Shown here piece after piece: positions 1-12,925 of a DNA stretch of 64,000 nt; within the stretch, counting starts at the first letter, position 1, and each line of letters opens with the position of its first letter. This stretch comes from Apostichopus japonicus (lineage: Eukaryota; Echinodermata; Holothuroidea; Aspidochirotida; Stichopodidae): assembly GCF_037975245.1 (NCBI RefSeq), contig NC_092572.1, positions 29,373,989-29,437,988 of the forward strand, read 5' to 3'. The translations under genes were made by a program, and so were the position numbers. The notes under the pieces were generated by a model, which was not told the DNA's origin, made no database searches, and was given only the letters and a program-made list of their open reading frames with translations.

Positions 1-149
1 ATTTATTGATTGAAAACATAGTTCTCTAGCATTAAGCATTATCTAATATTATAAACTAGAGGGCAATCCACAGAGTAATACATCTCATTGCAAAATCACT
101 TAAATGAATTATTGCTTATAGTGTACATTTCAGTTTTTCTACTTTTTTT

Positions 150-1000
150 GTGAAGGTGTCAAGTCTGTTCAACATTTGTCCTTGTATTTAAAGCAAAAAG
201 TCACTTGTTTGCTTTAATTGACCTCTCACCTATCTTAAGTCCCTAGCAGGGGCACCTTCTGACCACATTTGAAGAAATCATCTTACATGAAAGGCCAAAT
301 GATCAACCACACCTTACGAATACGTCTGCAAACACATGATCTACCAAATCATAGGAATATGGGTGGGAACACACACTAGGTTGCATCATCATTAAGTGTA
401 TTAAGAAATCTTGTTGTGAAACACATGTGCAGGCTGTTAGGTGAGTGCACTGGAATCACCTGTTTGTGTCTAAGAAGTACAGAAGTCAGCAATCTAACAT
501 GCTGTTGACAAATTATTTGATTATATACCCAAAGATTTGCTATAGTGCCTTGGCAATTGATACACAGATATTTGACTATTATCTCAGAGTTCCTTCTACA
601 TATAATGTAATAGTCCTTAACATATTCATACCTGTGTAGGTTGCAAGTCAATTCAATGGTTCCCCTTGGAATTAAGGCAAGCAGTCCCTTCCTATGTTGA
701 CCTTTCAACCTGACTGTTCATGTTTGTTATCATAGTAACCACATATTTTGATATTACTTGACATACCTATTATACCTGTGAAGGTTGCAAGTCAATTAAA
801 TACTTCGCCTCTGTAGCTATATAGCAAAAAGTAACTTTTGAGTCATATGACGTTTGACCTTTGACCTCAGTTACCATTTTAGTCCCATCTTTTTAAAGTA
901 TTTGACGTATTCATTACACCTGTGATGGATAATGTAATACTTTGCCTTATAGTTATAACAAACCCAATACATATGAATAGTTTGCACCCTTCTGTGTTAC
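150..1000. repeat. Decayed ~145-bp tandem repeat
   Basis: The phrase CCTGTGNAGGTTGCAAGTCA recurs near 631 and 773, with a weaker copy near 917. A second phrase, GCAAAAAGTNACTT followed by TGACCTC and TTAGTCCC, recurs near 190 and 825. The spacing suggests an old tandem array with a unit of about 145 bases. The short ORFs on both strands here lie inside the repeat and I do not treat them as genes. Confidence 0.5.
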
Positions 1001-1130
1001 CTGTCATAACCAGACAAACACTATGCAGCATTGAGTGTGGTGTTAAATTCCCAAAGTGTCATATCATCAGCTGCAGCATATATTTCCTGATGATATGATC
1101 TTGTCATCTGAAGTAAATTGACAGTATTTC

Positions 1131-1368
1131 TCAGTTTTTCATTTGCATGGTAACTTTTCTTTGGAGAGTGGCTTGTTTGTCAAACTCTTTCAGTCCCACA
1201 TCCAAAATGTCTAAATCAGACTTTGCAGTGAACGTTGTTTCATCTGGGAGCATGCTGTCAGTAACTGTTTTAAATGGTCCTGCAAAATTACCTTCATTTG
1301 GTATAAAGGGACCTCCGTATTCAGACAATGTTCTCTTTGATGGTAGCATAGTTTTAACATGACAATAG
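1131..1368 (-). CDS. Possible 3' terminal exon, unrecognised protein
   Basis: On the minus strand a pyrimidine-rich stretch ending CTGCTACAG (AG at 1370-1369) precedes about 78 open codons that stop at 1131. The predicted peptide is polar, with a balanced acidic and basic composition (for example SDLDILDVGLKEFDKQ), which is less repeat-like than the neighbouring ORFs. I do not recognise a family, and no upstream partner exon was found. It could equally be a chance ORF. Confidence 0.2.
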
Positions 1369-1839
1369 CTGTAGCAGTCAAGACAAAGAACATACATGTT
1401 GATGCCTACAGAACTTCCATACTTTAGTTAGTACTTTACAATGAAGTTATAGCATTCACCTCTTTGCAATGCAAATACGTATTTTCTATGGTTTCTAAGG
1501 TTTCATATTTAAGGCTATAGACCAATTTTGGCAGCAGTAAATGGACCATTCAAGTATAGGTGAATTGTTCACAGTTAAAGAATTTATCTTTACAGAATGA
1601 AAAGCTCTAGTAATAGTTTTGAAACAGTGCCAACAAACATTTGGGGAATCTGCATTGAACGTCATGAAACAAAGCATTCTCGAAAACACCTAGAAAGATT
1701 TTATGAAAAATACTGAGAGGGGAAGGATTGAGGAGGAGGGAGTCATTTTATGTATGCCACCTCACATGGAGAACAGGGATGAGGAGGGAGGGTCCCTTAA
1801 TGAGGAGGCTGGTTTGGCCCGTCAATGTTTTTGGTTATG

Positions 1840-2400
1840 ATGGCGAAGGCTCAGTAACCTATGTAATCGAGCTTGTGCGTCGGCGTGTGTTTGTGTGAAT
1901 GTGACGGTCAGCTTGTAGACACGATACTTTAACAAAAACAAGTTGAATCAACTTCAAACTTGATAGGTAGATACCACATGATGTGTAGATGAAGAGGTGG
2001 TTCCCATTTTATGAATATTAATGAGTGGGTGGACCTTAACATAAAATTCTAAAAAAAATCAATATCTCTTCAAACGTATGTCCGATTGATTTCATACTTG
2101 GAATGGCGATGTCAGTAGATGATAGGTACATGATCATATAATTAATACATTTTCATTATTAAGCATGAATTATTGTTTGTGGTTCCCATCCTATGAATAT
2201 AAATTAATTGGTGGACGGGGCTTATCAAAATTCTTGATCTATCAATATCTCTTCAACAGTATGTCTGATTTAGTTCATACTTGGTATGGTGATGTAACTA
2301 CATAGTAAATATATAAAGTAGAGGGAAAATGTAAATAAAATATTATAAACACATTACCGCATCAACCACAAGTTAAATCAATGCCATACTTAGTAGATAG
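1840..2400. repeat. Degenerate dispersed repeat (CAGCTTGTARACAC / ATATCTC family)
   Basis: The segment begins with a GTGTTTGTG-rich stretch and CAGCTTGTAGACACGATA, then repeats GGTTCCCAT.YTATGAATAT (near 1999 and 2181), CAATATCTCTTCAA (near 2061 and 2243) and TCATACTTGG (near 2092 and 2275). The same vocabulary occurs in the arrays at 37.4-38.5, 42.7-43.5, 52.3-53.3 and 56.9-57.3 kb. It appears to be an old, abundant family; no coding capacity is visible. Confidence 0.6.
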
Positions 2401-4750
2401 AGCCCATGATTGAAATTGGTAAAGATCATACAAGGTCAACAGGTGTCAAAGTCTGAAAACCTTTTAATGATCATAATTCCAAAGTTGAAGCTTCAATAAA
2501 TCCGTCAGTTCTCCAATGCTAAACTTTTCTTTTGGTCAAATTCAGTTCAATTAAGTTTTGTAATGGGCTCTATAAGTCTTTAACAGAACATAGAGTCATC
2601 CAGGATTGTTCAAGAAAAGTTGATATGTGGTATTGCTTTAAGCACAATCAAGTGGCCGTATCCGCTTTTACCAGCTGGGCTTCAAGACGTCAACAGTGGT
2701 TAAATTGGCACAACGAGTCAACAGGTTTTCTCTATTGGTCTCAACATTGGCGATTTCTGTTGTGATTTATACCAGATGATTTGTAGGTTGTCAAGATATT
2801 CCACTGTGCAGTTAAATAGTGTTATACAGAGCTCTCAGTCTATAATAACAAATCATTTCTAGGGATCTGGAAGCTCAAAATTGGTTACGGAAATGTTCTT
2901 TTATTCATACAATCTAATGGTTTCATATAGGAATTGGAATAAAAGTATACTGTGAAATCCTTACCGGTTAATTAAATGGTTGAGTACCGTTAAGGAGTGA
3001 TACATATAAAGAGCTGAAAATCTCTGATCTTTTCTGGTTCTTACTTAACTCATGGGAAAATTTAAGTCACTTGCTCTACATTATTCAAATAGTTATGCAA
3101 AAGATATGACAAGGAATTACAAAGCCTTACTTATTGAACCAGGCTTCTAGGTTATACTACGTCACTAAATAAACTTTGTCACCATAATAAATGATCCCTG
3201 ATTACTTTCTTTATATGTGTCGCATTGATCAATAGACATTCCTGTACATGTTTGGTGTGCACAGGTTCATGGATATTAGCATGTATCGATTACCACACTA
3301 TAAATATCTTTAGGCAGCGTAACCCGTATTCGTTTTCTGGTTTAATGTAATAGGTATTTTGGTATTTCAAACAGAATTACAAGGTAACTTTCCGAAACAA
3401 CCACTCGTTCACTGTAGTGTTTCTTTTTATTTGTTCTCAATAAGATGTTAAATTAAAGAAAGGTTCTTGGGGAATTGGTTCTCATGAACTTGATTTAAAA
3501 AACTCTGTTGATACTTGCACTGGTTGAAAGCAACTGCATTTAGCCACACACACCTCCATAGCAGGGCCTTAGATAGAGTGAGTGGGGTTGAAACCCCCAT
3601 TCACTCATAGATTCGCAAAATTCTGCACCAGACGGCAAAATGAAAGAAAAGGAAAGAATAAAGAAAAGAAGTGAGAGGCAGTGGCGTATCTAATGGGGTG
3701 GGGTGGTCCTCCTGGGTACCTGTTAGGGGGTTGCGATGCCACAGCCCCCCAATAAATGAAAACTAAGATAAATAATAAATTCATATAGATGGGGATGCTA
3801 GTGGAGGCCAGTTATAGAGGAAAGGTGAACATTTTCCCTATTTGTGTAAATCATCGTGGTTGTTTAAGTCGATATAAATTTTCTCATAAAAACGAAATTG
3901 TGAACAAACAATAGGAAAATTTAGCAAACATTTACTTTAGAATGAGAGTTCCTAACAAGTTATCAGGTGAACGCTTTGCCAAAGATAGAACCAGTTTGCG
4001 TCTAAGCCACCTTACATAAAAATTGCTCAAAGTGGGTATCCACTTCCCTTGGATACCTGCCCCAGGTCAGCATCCCCTGCACGGGGTGATAAAGGAAGGA
4101 TCAGAACCGGGTGCCAACTATTATAGGTATGTCACTGGAGAGAGAGAAGGGGGGGTGGAAGACTGAAGGAAAAGGGAAGTGCAGGGAGGAAAGGAGATTG
4201 GAATGTCTATGTAAACTGCAGACAACTGCCTGTATTTCCTTTACAAACGTACATGTCATAGTACAATGTAACCCCCATTTTAGCTCAAAGAGACCGTCAA
4301 TCTCAGTATTTCTGTGGGAGGGCCTAAACCTAACTATGGGTCCTTCGGGCTCAAGTGGACCCCTCTCACTTGACTAAACCCTGTTGGACTCTCACACTCT
4401 TTATCAACACTTCCTATCCGTGTTTTCTTCCTTTTCGGGGGCAAGAGATGACACCACCAAACCCCCCCCCCCCCCTCATGTATAATGCCAAGGCGACGCC
4501 CCTTCTCCATTTACTACTTGCGAATACTGCAGAAAGTACCAACGTAAACATTGAAACATATTCCTTTTGACTCCTAAAATCTATCATTTATATTCTATTA
4601 AGGTTTTATGAAAACTATGTGCAGGGTCGGTGTGCCGACATTAGGTACACTCGGTAATCTTAAAAGGGCAGCTACAGGTAGCCCGCAAAATCATATAGAC
4701 AGTTGTACAGAACTTCAGTGAACTTTGTAATCGCTGTTGGAATTTTATAT
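2400..4750. other. No supported gene
   Basis: Unique-looking AT-rich DNA with only short ORFs. The plus-strand ORF at 2532-2765 has no recognisable domain. A sequence resembling a hAT terminal repeat, CAGTGGCGTATCTAATGG, starts near 3677 but no matching right end was found. A poly-C tract lies near 4465-4478. Confidence 0.5.
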
Positions 4751-4752
4751 CC

Positions 4753-5416
4753 CTAAATCCTTTTCTTGACCAAAACATCTGTATCTGGGCTCTTGATGAC
4801 GATATTGGAAGTCATTTTCACAGCATATTCACAGTGAAGCAACATTCTTGTGTCCGCTTCTTCGTGCGTGCATCTCAAATCTGGGACAGGTGTGACAGTG
4901 TTACTCTGAATTTTGTAGCAAATCTCAACATCGGTTGCAAATAATGTTACACCATGAAGGACTGATGAAATTATCACAAAATTTATTGAAAACATCATCA
5001 ATTCTTGTGGTTTGACTAACAATTTTTTTGTGACTGCTCACCGAACACCTAACATACTTTCTGTAGCAGGAAACATGGCACCTTACTTCAATTGCAACTG
5101 GATCTCTGTCTCGAAGATGGAGAAGAATCCTTTCATCCAGCTTGGAAGCAGCTGCCTCTAAGAGTTTTCCTGCTGTTAGGGTTTCACATCGGATCAATCA
5201 TTCTTTCCCTCTCTTAGGAGATACAGGATTCACCTTGTACTGTTGGATTTTACAGATGATACACTCCTCTGGTAGAATATTCTGTGACCTAGACCTTGTA
5301 TCAGATGAGGAAGATGCCAACTTTGATGATCGGAGAAGTTGCTTTTCCAGAGGTTCATCAATTTCTGTTTGGTGATCTTCTTCAATAGCAGTATCTTGAT
5401 CTGAAATCAAATTCAA
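4753..5416 (-). pseudogene. Broken copy of multicopy THEEADTRM / DTDVL gene family
   Basis: Read on the minus strand, this starts with an acidic segment and a CIIC cysteine pair, then meets an in-frame TGA (5200-5198). The same frame continues with RCETLTAGKLLEAAASK and a VRCHVSCYRKYV motif. Around 4990-5020 the frame shifts into a segment holding THEEADTRMLLHCEYAV and IVIKSPDTDVLV, after which the match stops near 4760. These two motifs typify a large family of uncharacterised invertebrate proteins that I believe are transposon-derived. The stop, the frame change, the missing middle and the missing C-terminus show it is dead. Family placement is from memory of motifs; the breaks are seen directly. 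Confidence 0.6.
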
Positions 5417-6235
5417 AAAATGTAAAACAATTAAAATCCCTCAGGATACCTCCTCTATCTGAAAGTGACATACAGTTGTATTGTTGGGTTGATATGTTTT
5501 TTGTGTATGACCTTCCTATGTTGAGTTGGAACACTTCCTTTTCAGAGATGTCTGTGAGTGACAACTTTTCTCACATTTTAAGTGGGCCCAACAGACATTG
5601 ACTATTCGTTGCACAGAAAATTATTTTTGTCTTATAAATGACACATAGCACAGTGAAGCCTCACTCAATTTAGAAAACATACAACTGATCTTTATCAATT
5701 TCAAATTATGCCTTCCTGCTAACAGATTAAAGCTAAAACGATGATTGAACATCCATTTTTGTTGATAGTCATAACAAACTAGCCTCATTTTAAAATTCAT
5801 AAATGATAACAAGATGTCTAATGGTCTTATCTTCCTTCATTTCACCTAATGTTTTCAAAATTTATATCAAACTGCACTGCAGGTTGTCTAACAATTCTTC
5901 AATTCCCAATTTCATATGTAGTCAGGTAAACTCATTTAACAAAATCATGCCTTGGAGGCAACTACCTTCAAGACAGGATATCTAAATACCAGGATCAAGC
6001 ATAAAAAGAACATTTGGGAATAAAACAATAAAAGGCCCTTTTTGCTCACACTGAATCTTCCAGAAATCTGCAGTACTTATTTACCACATATTCACATACC
6101 AATGTAAATTCAAGCAGTTACATTGTATGCAAGGGAAATGAGCTTTTAAAGTTCCAACAAGTGAAAGTGTTATGGGTATGATTAGCGGTGCCCTACCCAA
6201 AATTTTGTTGTTTGTTTTGGCGTTCAATTAGCGTG

Positions 6236-7457
6236 CAGGGGCGGCGATCTGTTTCAAATATTGGGGGGGGGGACATTTGCTTGGGTGCAGGCGAATTACT
6301 ATCTGAGCGGAGCGCCACCATTGGTTGGCGCGCAGCGTACAAGAAAATTTCTGGTTTTGATAGCCCCCCAGATCACCGGAAATGGCACTTCTCGGGCTTG
6401 AAAATGACCAACCAGATGTACACTTTTGCCTGAGAACCAAGTTTTTCCTAATAGTTTTTTTTCATTCATAACCTTTTTTCAAGATTGTCACCATTCACAC
6501 ATCATGTTCGACCATTGCATCTCCTGTGGATCATTGCTTTTGTAGGTAATTCTACGTAACGCCCCACAATACCCGTCAGCCCCACTTTTCAAGGTTTTAA
6601 GCCCATTATTTGTTCAGAATTTAAATAATAAATTCACTTCAAACATACCCATAATGTTGCACCAAATTTCATCTATGGACAACCAATATAGAAAAAAAAC
6701 CTCAACCCCTAACAGACCGGTCAAAATTGAACGAGTAGAGGGAAGTATGATGAAGAATGTTGGTCAAGGAATTTTCGAAAATTCAGACACAGTTAAATTA
6801 TTGGTGTACAAGTATTAAAACCTCTTATAACGGCTACTATAAAACTTCGATATCATAGGAAATACCCCAAAAATATGCTTGAGGGGGAGGGACGGTCTCC
6901 ACCCTTTCGCCCCCCCCCCCAACCCCTCCCTTGGCTACGCACCTGCGGTTAGAAATCTTGTAGCAAACAGGCCAAATGGAAACCCAGTGAACCCATATCG
7001 ATGTGGATCATATATATGATTGTACCTGTACGTACTTATTTCATTACGGATGCGGTCCGTCTAGCTATTCATTTCGAAAAAAAAGGAAAAACTACTTTCG
7101 GTCATATATACAAATTGTGACACGGTTAGACAGGCGCCTTGCGAGGAATTTGCCAAGGGAGGGGTAAAGCTTGTACCCAGACTTTCTAAGCGTAGCACCA
7201 CCATAAGTTGGCGCGAAACGCAAAAGAAAATTTTGGCCGAAAATGCCTCCCAGATCGATGGAAATGGCACTTCCCAGGCCTTGTAAGTTGCATCTAAGCA
7301 TTTTCTATTTTGAAATTACTAGCGATATCATAAAAAAAATACAAAACATATGCTTAAAAAACACTATGCCACCAAATATTGGGGTGGATATTAGATACTA
7401 TATCCCCCCACCTAAAATATTGGGGGGGACATGTCCCCCCCATGATCGCCGCCCATG
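6236..7457. mobile_element. hAT-like non-autonomous element
   Basis: The ends are CAGGGGCGGCGATC (left) and the inverted GATCGCCGCCCATG (right). The flanks are TTAGCGTG (6228-6235) and ATAGCGTG (7458-7465), an 8-bp target duplication with one mismatch as expected for hAT transposons. No transposase is present in its 1222 bp. It carries two copies of a ~95-bp module shared with other elements here (6298-6393 and 7181-7275). Its centre (about 6600-6780) matches, inverted, the centre of the element at 17678-19402. Confidence 0.75.
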
Positions 7458-7486
7458 ATAGCGTGTATAGTGGGCGGAGCCCCAGC

Positions 7487-8317
7487 GATTGAATAACATG
7501 TGCCTTAAGGTTATAACAACTATAAACCAAACTGTTTTTCCTCTCTCCGTCCTACAGGTAAGATGATGCTTAATTCCCTTTCATGTGAATATGAAAGTAT
7601 TAATAGGTTGTTGATTAAGTATTTGTCGTTATTAAAAGTGTTTCATTATGACGGATGGTCTAGATTTGCCATCGATACATAAGAGTTAATATTCATTATA
7701 AACGAGACCGTCAGGTTTGCATGTAGGATATGTCTGTGTTATCATGGGCCTACGTATATTCGTATAACAATTGTTTGTCGTTAAAGTTCGATTAGGGGTA
7801 CAAAATCATAATTTACACGAGTCATATCAGTGCAAAAGTGATTTATTTCTTGATGTTGTTAATAATAGTATATCATATGTATCAGGATGCCGTAGATGTG
7901 ACATTTTAGGTAATTTCTCTGTACGTAATGCTGCTCAGTGACCTAGCGTTATGAGTAGGCTACAGCGTGTACATTTGGTCGTTAGAACTGTCATGAGGGG
8001 TGACGTCATTGCGTAGTAACAAGAGTAGGGGATTCCCCGAAATGATCCAGATAGAAATAAGTATTTACGGCCCGCCAGATTGATTGTATTGTTATGTATT
8101 GAATTATTAGAAAGATTGAGCAGGTTCAGTTTATTATTTTAAGAACTAGAAGTAGCCTTTATGCCAGGATGAAAATCCATTCAGATGCCTTAGCCAAATA
8201 TGCAGTTAAGTTTAAATGTGAGACTGCATAGTTATTGTATTATATCAGTGATTGAATAACATGTGCCTTAACGTTACAACTAAAACTAAACTGGTTTTTC
8301 CTCTCTCCGTCTCACAG
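7487..8317 (+). repeat. Pair of ~70-bp direct repeats ending in splice-acceptor-like tracts
   Basis: Bases 7487-7557 and 8250-8317 share GATTGAATAACATGTGCCTT and end in TTTTTCCTCTCTCCGT followed by CCTACAG or CTCACAG. The first copy is directly followed by GTAAGATG, so it resembles an acceptor abutting a donor. About 690 bases separate the copies; I see no gene between them. Confidence 0.6.
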
Positions 8318-8430
8318 TGGGATCGAGAGATCCTGGTCTTAACAAATTGATCCAAGAAGTGTTACATCGCATCATTAAAACTATTTGTATGTGTTCATTG
8401 ACATGTTTCTGTATTTCATTAACTGTTTAA
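8318..8430 (+). CDS. Possible terminal exon after a strong acceptor
   Basis: Directly after a long pyrimidine tract and CAG (to 8317), one frame stays open for 35 codons, beginning GSRDPGLNKLIQEVLHRI, and ends at TAA 8428-8430. The start of the peptide is helix-like and the second half is cysteine- and hydrophobic-rich. No upstream exon of this gene was identified and I do not recognise the peptide. It may be chance, because the acceptor belongs to a duplicated repeat. Confidence 0.2.
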
Positions 8431-8711
8431 AGGTAGTCTGTATTTGGCCCCAAATTATAGCATGCTATAATTACTAGAAGTTTCAAAAAATTCTTCCCTG
8501 TAGGTCTTTACTTTCCAACTTGTTCTTAGACATACTACATGAGCACACAAAATGACTGAATGTCCTGGTGAGGTCAATTTCCTCCAGGGTGGTAATAAAA
8601 AAAGGTAACGAATTTTGACCAAAGGTTACCATATTTGAAAATGAGGCATTTTTGGGATCAATACAGCATACCTTTAACTCATAATAAAATGCATTTTGAC
8701 AAACTTCTTAC

Positions 8712-9036
8712 CTTCAACTGCTTTATGTTGAGGTAATTTCGTCTGTCGTTTCTTTGCTCTGATAATATCTGTTTCGTTGTTAAAAGCCGCATAGCAATCA
8801 CGATGGTAGAAGATGTCCTCAAAGCTGTCAGGCTGTTCTTTGCAGGTGGATAGAACTTCGTGAGCAACATCGTACTGTGGGCCAGATAATTTGCACCAAT
8901 CCTCAGTACAGGCAATAACTTTAGACCAACTGATTGGGGTGAACCTTGTTAATGGCCCAATCTTCCCAGCACAATGGACTGCACATTTGTGAGAAGTAAT
9001 CTTCAAACTGTTAGAGCAAATAGCAACATAAAACAT
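8712..9036 (-). pseudogene. N-terminal exon of the same multicopy family
   Basis: An ATG at 9036-9034 opens a frame with LTRFTPISWSKVIACTEDW and FYHRDCYAAFNNETDIIRAK, ending at a consensus donor (GAAG then GTAAGA, exon end 8712). The SW...W and FYH..CY..F patterns are those of the N-terminal part of the family whose HEEADTRM part lies at 4753-5022. No matching downstream exon was found before the 7.5-kb repeats. The large foldback element begins 32 bases upstream of the ATG (9068), which may have cut it from its promoter. I infer a relic rather than a working gene. Confidence 0.5.
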
Positions 9037-9929
9037 AAAGCTGGAACTTTACTAGTTCACGTATTTAGTCCAGGAGCCCAGAAGGTTTATTCAGCTGAAG
9101 AGGCACAAAAGGTTTGGTGGCCTGATTGTGTTGGTAGGTGACCAAGCTTCAATAAAATGTGTTGCTGCCGGGGCACACCCTGCATGGTAGGTGAGGGGGT
9201 CACAAAATAGGGGGGCAAAATATGCTTTTATTTAGCTGAAGAGGTACAAGCACACACGTTTCTGGGTTTTATACCTAGGAGGGTACCTTGCATCATGGTG
9301 GCAATGACAGCAATATCTGACTGCATGGGGCCCCAGACAGTAGCCCAAAAGGGCCCCGCCCATATGGTATTATTCAGCTGAAAGGTACAAGGAGGAATTC
9401 TTTTGCATTTGAACTATTACACATTGGGGTGTACTAAAACACTAATGACAATAACTTTGTCCTGCATAGGGGCCTAAACAGTAGCCCTAAGAATGGGCCA
9501 TGCGGTACAACCAGCTGTTGGCTAATTTATCTAGCTGAAAAGGTACATGAACAAAACTTGTTGGATACTGCTCCCAGCAAGACTAATTACATTGCTGTAG
9601 CAACAACAGCAATATCTGACTGCATGGGGCCCCAGACAGTAGCCCAAAAGAGGCCCGCCCATGTATTATTCAGCTGAAAAGGTACAAGTGTAGATCCTTT
9701 TGCATTTGAACTATTACACATCGGGGTATACTAAAATACTAATGACAGTAACTTTGTCCTTCATATATGCCCAAACAGTAACCTTAAAGATAGGCCCTGC
9801 AGCCCAACCAGCTGTTAGCTAATTTCCCTACCTGAACAGGTACATAAACAAAACGTGTTGGATACCGCTTCGAGCAAGATTAACTCTATTGCTGCAGTAA
9901 TGACAGCATATCTGCCTGCATGGGGCAAG

Positions 9930-12055
9930 ACGGCGGATAACAATTAAATCATCAAATCATGGTGAGTACAAATTCTTCTGTTTCTCAAATACTCATTAGT
10001 TTAGCTATAAAATTCTAGTTAAGGGGGTACCTTCACAGCAAAATGATAACATTTGCTGGTTCCACATTTCTAGCAATTGCCATAAATAACTATATCCCAT
10101 CCCTTTCAATTGATAAGCTTCCCTTTTCCCAAACAATATTATTTTATTCATAGTTTGAGGATTTTCGGGTAGTATTTATAATTAGGGCCAGGGCTGGATG
10201 CACTCGGGCTACGCCCTCGTGCATCGCTTGCATTATTATAAAAGTATCTGTGTTTAATCACGGTAGTCTAATTAACCCCCGATCGTGCATTATCCTATTG
10301 ATAAATCCAAGCTGACTGTCGATTAACTCCGTTCATTCATACCTTATGATTTTTGTCAATAAAAAGGCAAAATATACAAAAAAGAATTAGCAGATTTGAT
10401 AAATGTGTTACCCCGTAGAATTAGTTTATTAACTACCAAAACAACAATGCACATGTGCAAAATAAAAAACAAAAAAAAACGCCCAAATGATCACGAATAT
10501 TCACAACAATTTTACGGCTATCAGTAAAATGAAAGCATCAAACATGGGAATGGAAGCAATAAGAAAGATTATAGATTAACATGAACACAAATATTAACAT
10601 GGACAATTAATCAACATTCTTCGTACTTCCATAGCAACCGCGCCTCTCGGAACATGATGTAGGGCCTAGGCCTATGTACGTATATCATATCCCACATATA
10701 CGTACGCACGTTCACATGTATGTCAACGAACGAGTGGACGGACAATCTAGTCCAGCATAGTGTAACTTTGTGTTGAATTATACGGTCAGTTTATTCATCA
10801 TGAAATATATTAAATTAAACAGTTGAACTAGCTTAACGTTAGGCCTAGTTGAGAATTTTTTTGTCTAGATCGATTATTTTGTTTTGAGGAAAACATTCAC
10901 CAGGCCTTAGAGCGCTTTCTATGTCGTAAATAATCATTATATTGTGACATACATCAACACAATAGAACGGGCAGAAAGGTTATATTCTCTATTGACAAGA
11001 ACTTCTGGATTTCATAGTTATTATGTAATAAAACCCATCTGTTTGCAGTGGTTAAAAACAAAACTTCCACCACACACTGGAGCAACATTTCATCTGCTTG
11101 ACATGTACAAAACCTGTAACCCAGACCTATCAGGCTGTTGAACATTGATGTAGTTTTGCTATTTGGCCTTTTCTTGGTTGACATTATTTGCCAAAAAATT
11201 ACTGCAAAATATTACTCGCCAAGTCAAGTGCTGTATTTTCCATGTACTGCTGAGACAATGGACAATAATAATGTCAGCAGCTTACATTTCAGAAAATTCC
11301 ACTGACTTACAGTAGCCTACTTGTTACTTTTCTGTATATTCGTAACTTTCGTACCTAGCTATGAGCATCTAGTAACACTCCTTCGTTATAATCCTGTGTG
11401 CTAAACTTTATGTTATCAAAATTATACAAGTATTAGTGAAATAGCATGCATGGGAGTAAGCAGGTGGCTGTACGTTTGATCGTATAAAGCAAATCAATGT
11501 TGCCTAAGATATACAAAAAGGTGTCAAATTGACTGTTTACGGTACATTATCCTAGTGTACATGTATTATGGATGTTACTATATGTTATCATTTTAACCAA
11601 AAATGTAAATATGTTATTTTAGCAAGTGATGATGTTAACATGCCTTCATGCGATTACCACTGATAAATCATTACGATCAATGATTTAGCAATTTGAATCA
11701 AAGTATATCAGTTCAATGCTACAACGATGGAGACCAACTTTGAGTTAATTAGGGCCAGTACAATGTGTTAGGTCATTCTGAAAGATACAATTCTGGCTAC
11801 ACAAAGTATTTTCAATTACATTTCAAAAAGTGCACCTATCATAGCGTTCAGGTATGGCATTCACAGTTTTGAATTGCCTCGCAATCCACTTATAAGGTAC
11901 ATTACACTGGATTTCTAACGAAGAAGACAAATAACAATGTTAACCAGGTCTAATAAATCATAAACCTCTTGTAATTATATTATTTCTGTTTTCTCTCACT
12001 GCTCGTCCAATCGTGGCAAGATACAATAAACATGAAAGGAGGGGCTATGTTGGGC
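9930..12055. other. Interior of the foldback element, no gene seen
   Basis: AT-rich with only short ORFs. Near 9928 a CAAGACGGCGG word is followed by ATGGTGAGTA at about 9959, which resembles a start codon at a donor site. A perfect hairpin lies at 10197-10225. GGGCCTAGGCCTATG lies near 10665. Confidence 0.4.
10197..10225. repeat. Short hairpin
   Basis: GATGCAC and GTGCATC pair as the outer stem, and GGGC/GCCC as the inner stem around a TAC loop, with two mismatches between the stems. It sits alone inside the foldback element. Confidence 0.6.
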
Positions 12056-12547
12056 TACATTGTCTGGGCCCCAGTGCAGAACGAAGTTGGTGTCATTGGT
12101 AGACCTACTTGGGTAAACCTAAATGTATCAGCATCAATGCTGAAAGATTTGCCCTTGTATTACTTTGACTGAATAACACCATACGGGCCTTTCGGGACCA
12201 CTATCTGGAGCCCCATGCAGGCAAATATTGATGTTATTGCTATAATAATATAACAAATATTGCTAGGGCGAGTCTCCAACAAGTTGAATTTATGTACCTT
12301 CTACTAAATCAGTCGAAGACTGATAAGGCAACAGGGCCTATGTTTAGAGCTACTGTTTGGGCCCCTATGCAGGACAAACATACTGTCATTAGTATTTTAG
12401 TATACCCCAATGTGTATTAGTTCAAATGCAAAGGGATCTACCCTTTTGGGCCACTGTCTGGGGCACAATGCAGGCAGATATTGCTGTTACTGCTACAGCA
12501 AAGTAATTAGGCTTGCTGGGAGCAGAATCCAACAAGTTTTGTTTATG

Positions 12548-12925
12548 TATGTGTGTGGGTAAGGATGGTGGGGAAGGGGTGCAGAGTGTGGGATAAGGGA
12601 GAGGAGTGATGGTCAGCAATGCGGAGGTTTGGGTGGGAAGAAAAATATGGTTGGGACGGCAGGGGAGGGGACGTTGTATTTGTGGGTGGGGCTTATATGT
12701 CTATACATTAATTATATATCATTATTTGTATCAGGGAGTGTTGTACCCTGTTAAGCTCTCCCGAGTTTTTGTACAACACTTCCTTTCACAATATTATTCA
12801 TTCTAATTTTTTCCTTATATTTATATGATTGTAAATTTTCTGTACCAATGCTATTTTCTTGTATATATGTTATATAAATATGTAAATAATATTGTGAAGA
12901 AACAAATAAAATGAAATAAAATGAA
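12548..12925 (+). mobile_element. Retroposon 3' fragment interrupting the right-arm tandem array
   Basis: The 300-bp array text breaks off after GTTTATGTA and resumes at ACCTGTTCAGCTAG (about 12927). The inserted bases end in a low-complexity tail (AAATAAAATGAAATAAAATG), preceded by a T-rich 3'-UTR-like stretch. This pattern suggests a 5'-truncated non-LTR retroposon on the plus strand. No reverse transcriptase motif was identified. Confidence 0.4.

Noticed and set aside
376-708. 110-codon minus-strand ORF
   Set aside because: It lies inside a decayed tandem repeat, shows no domain, and has no splice or promoter context.
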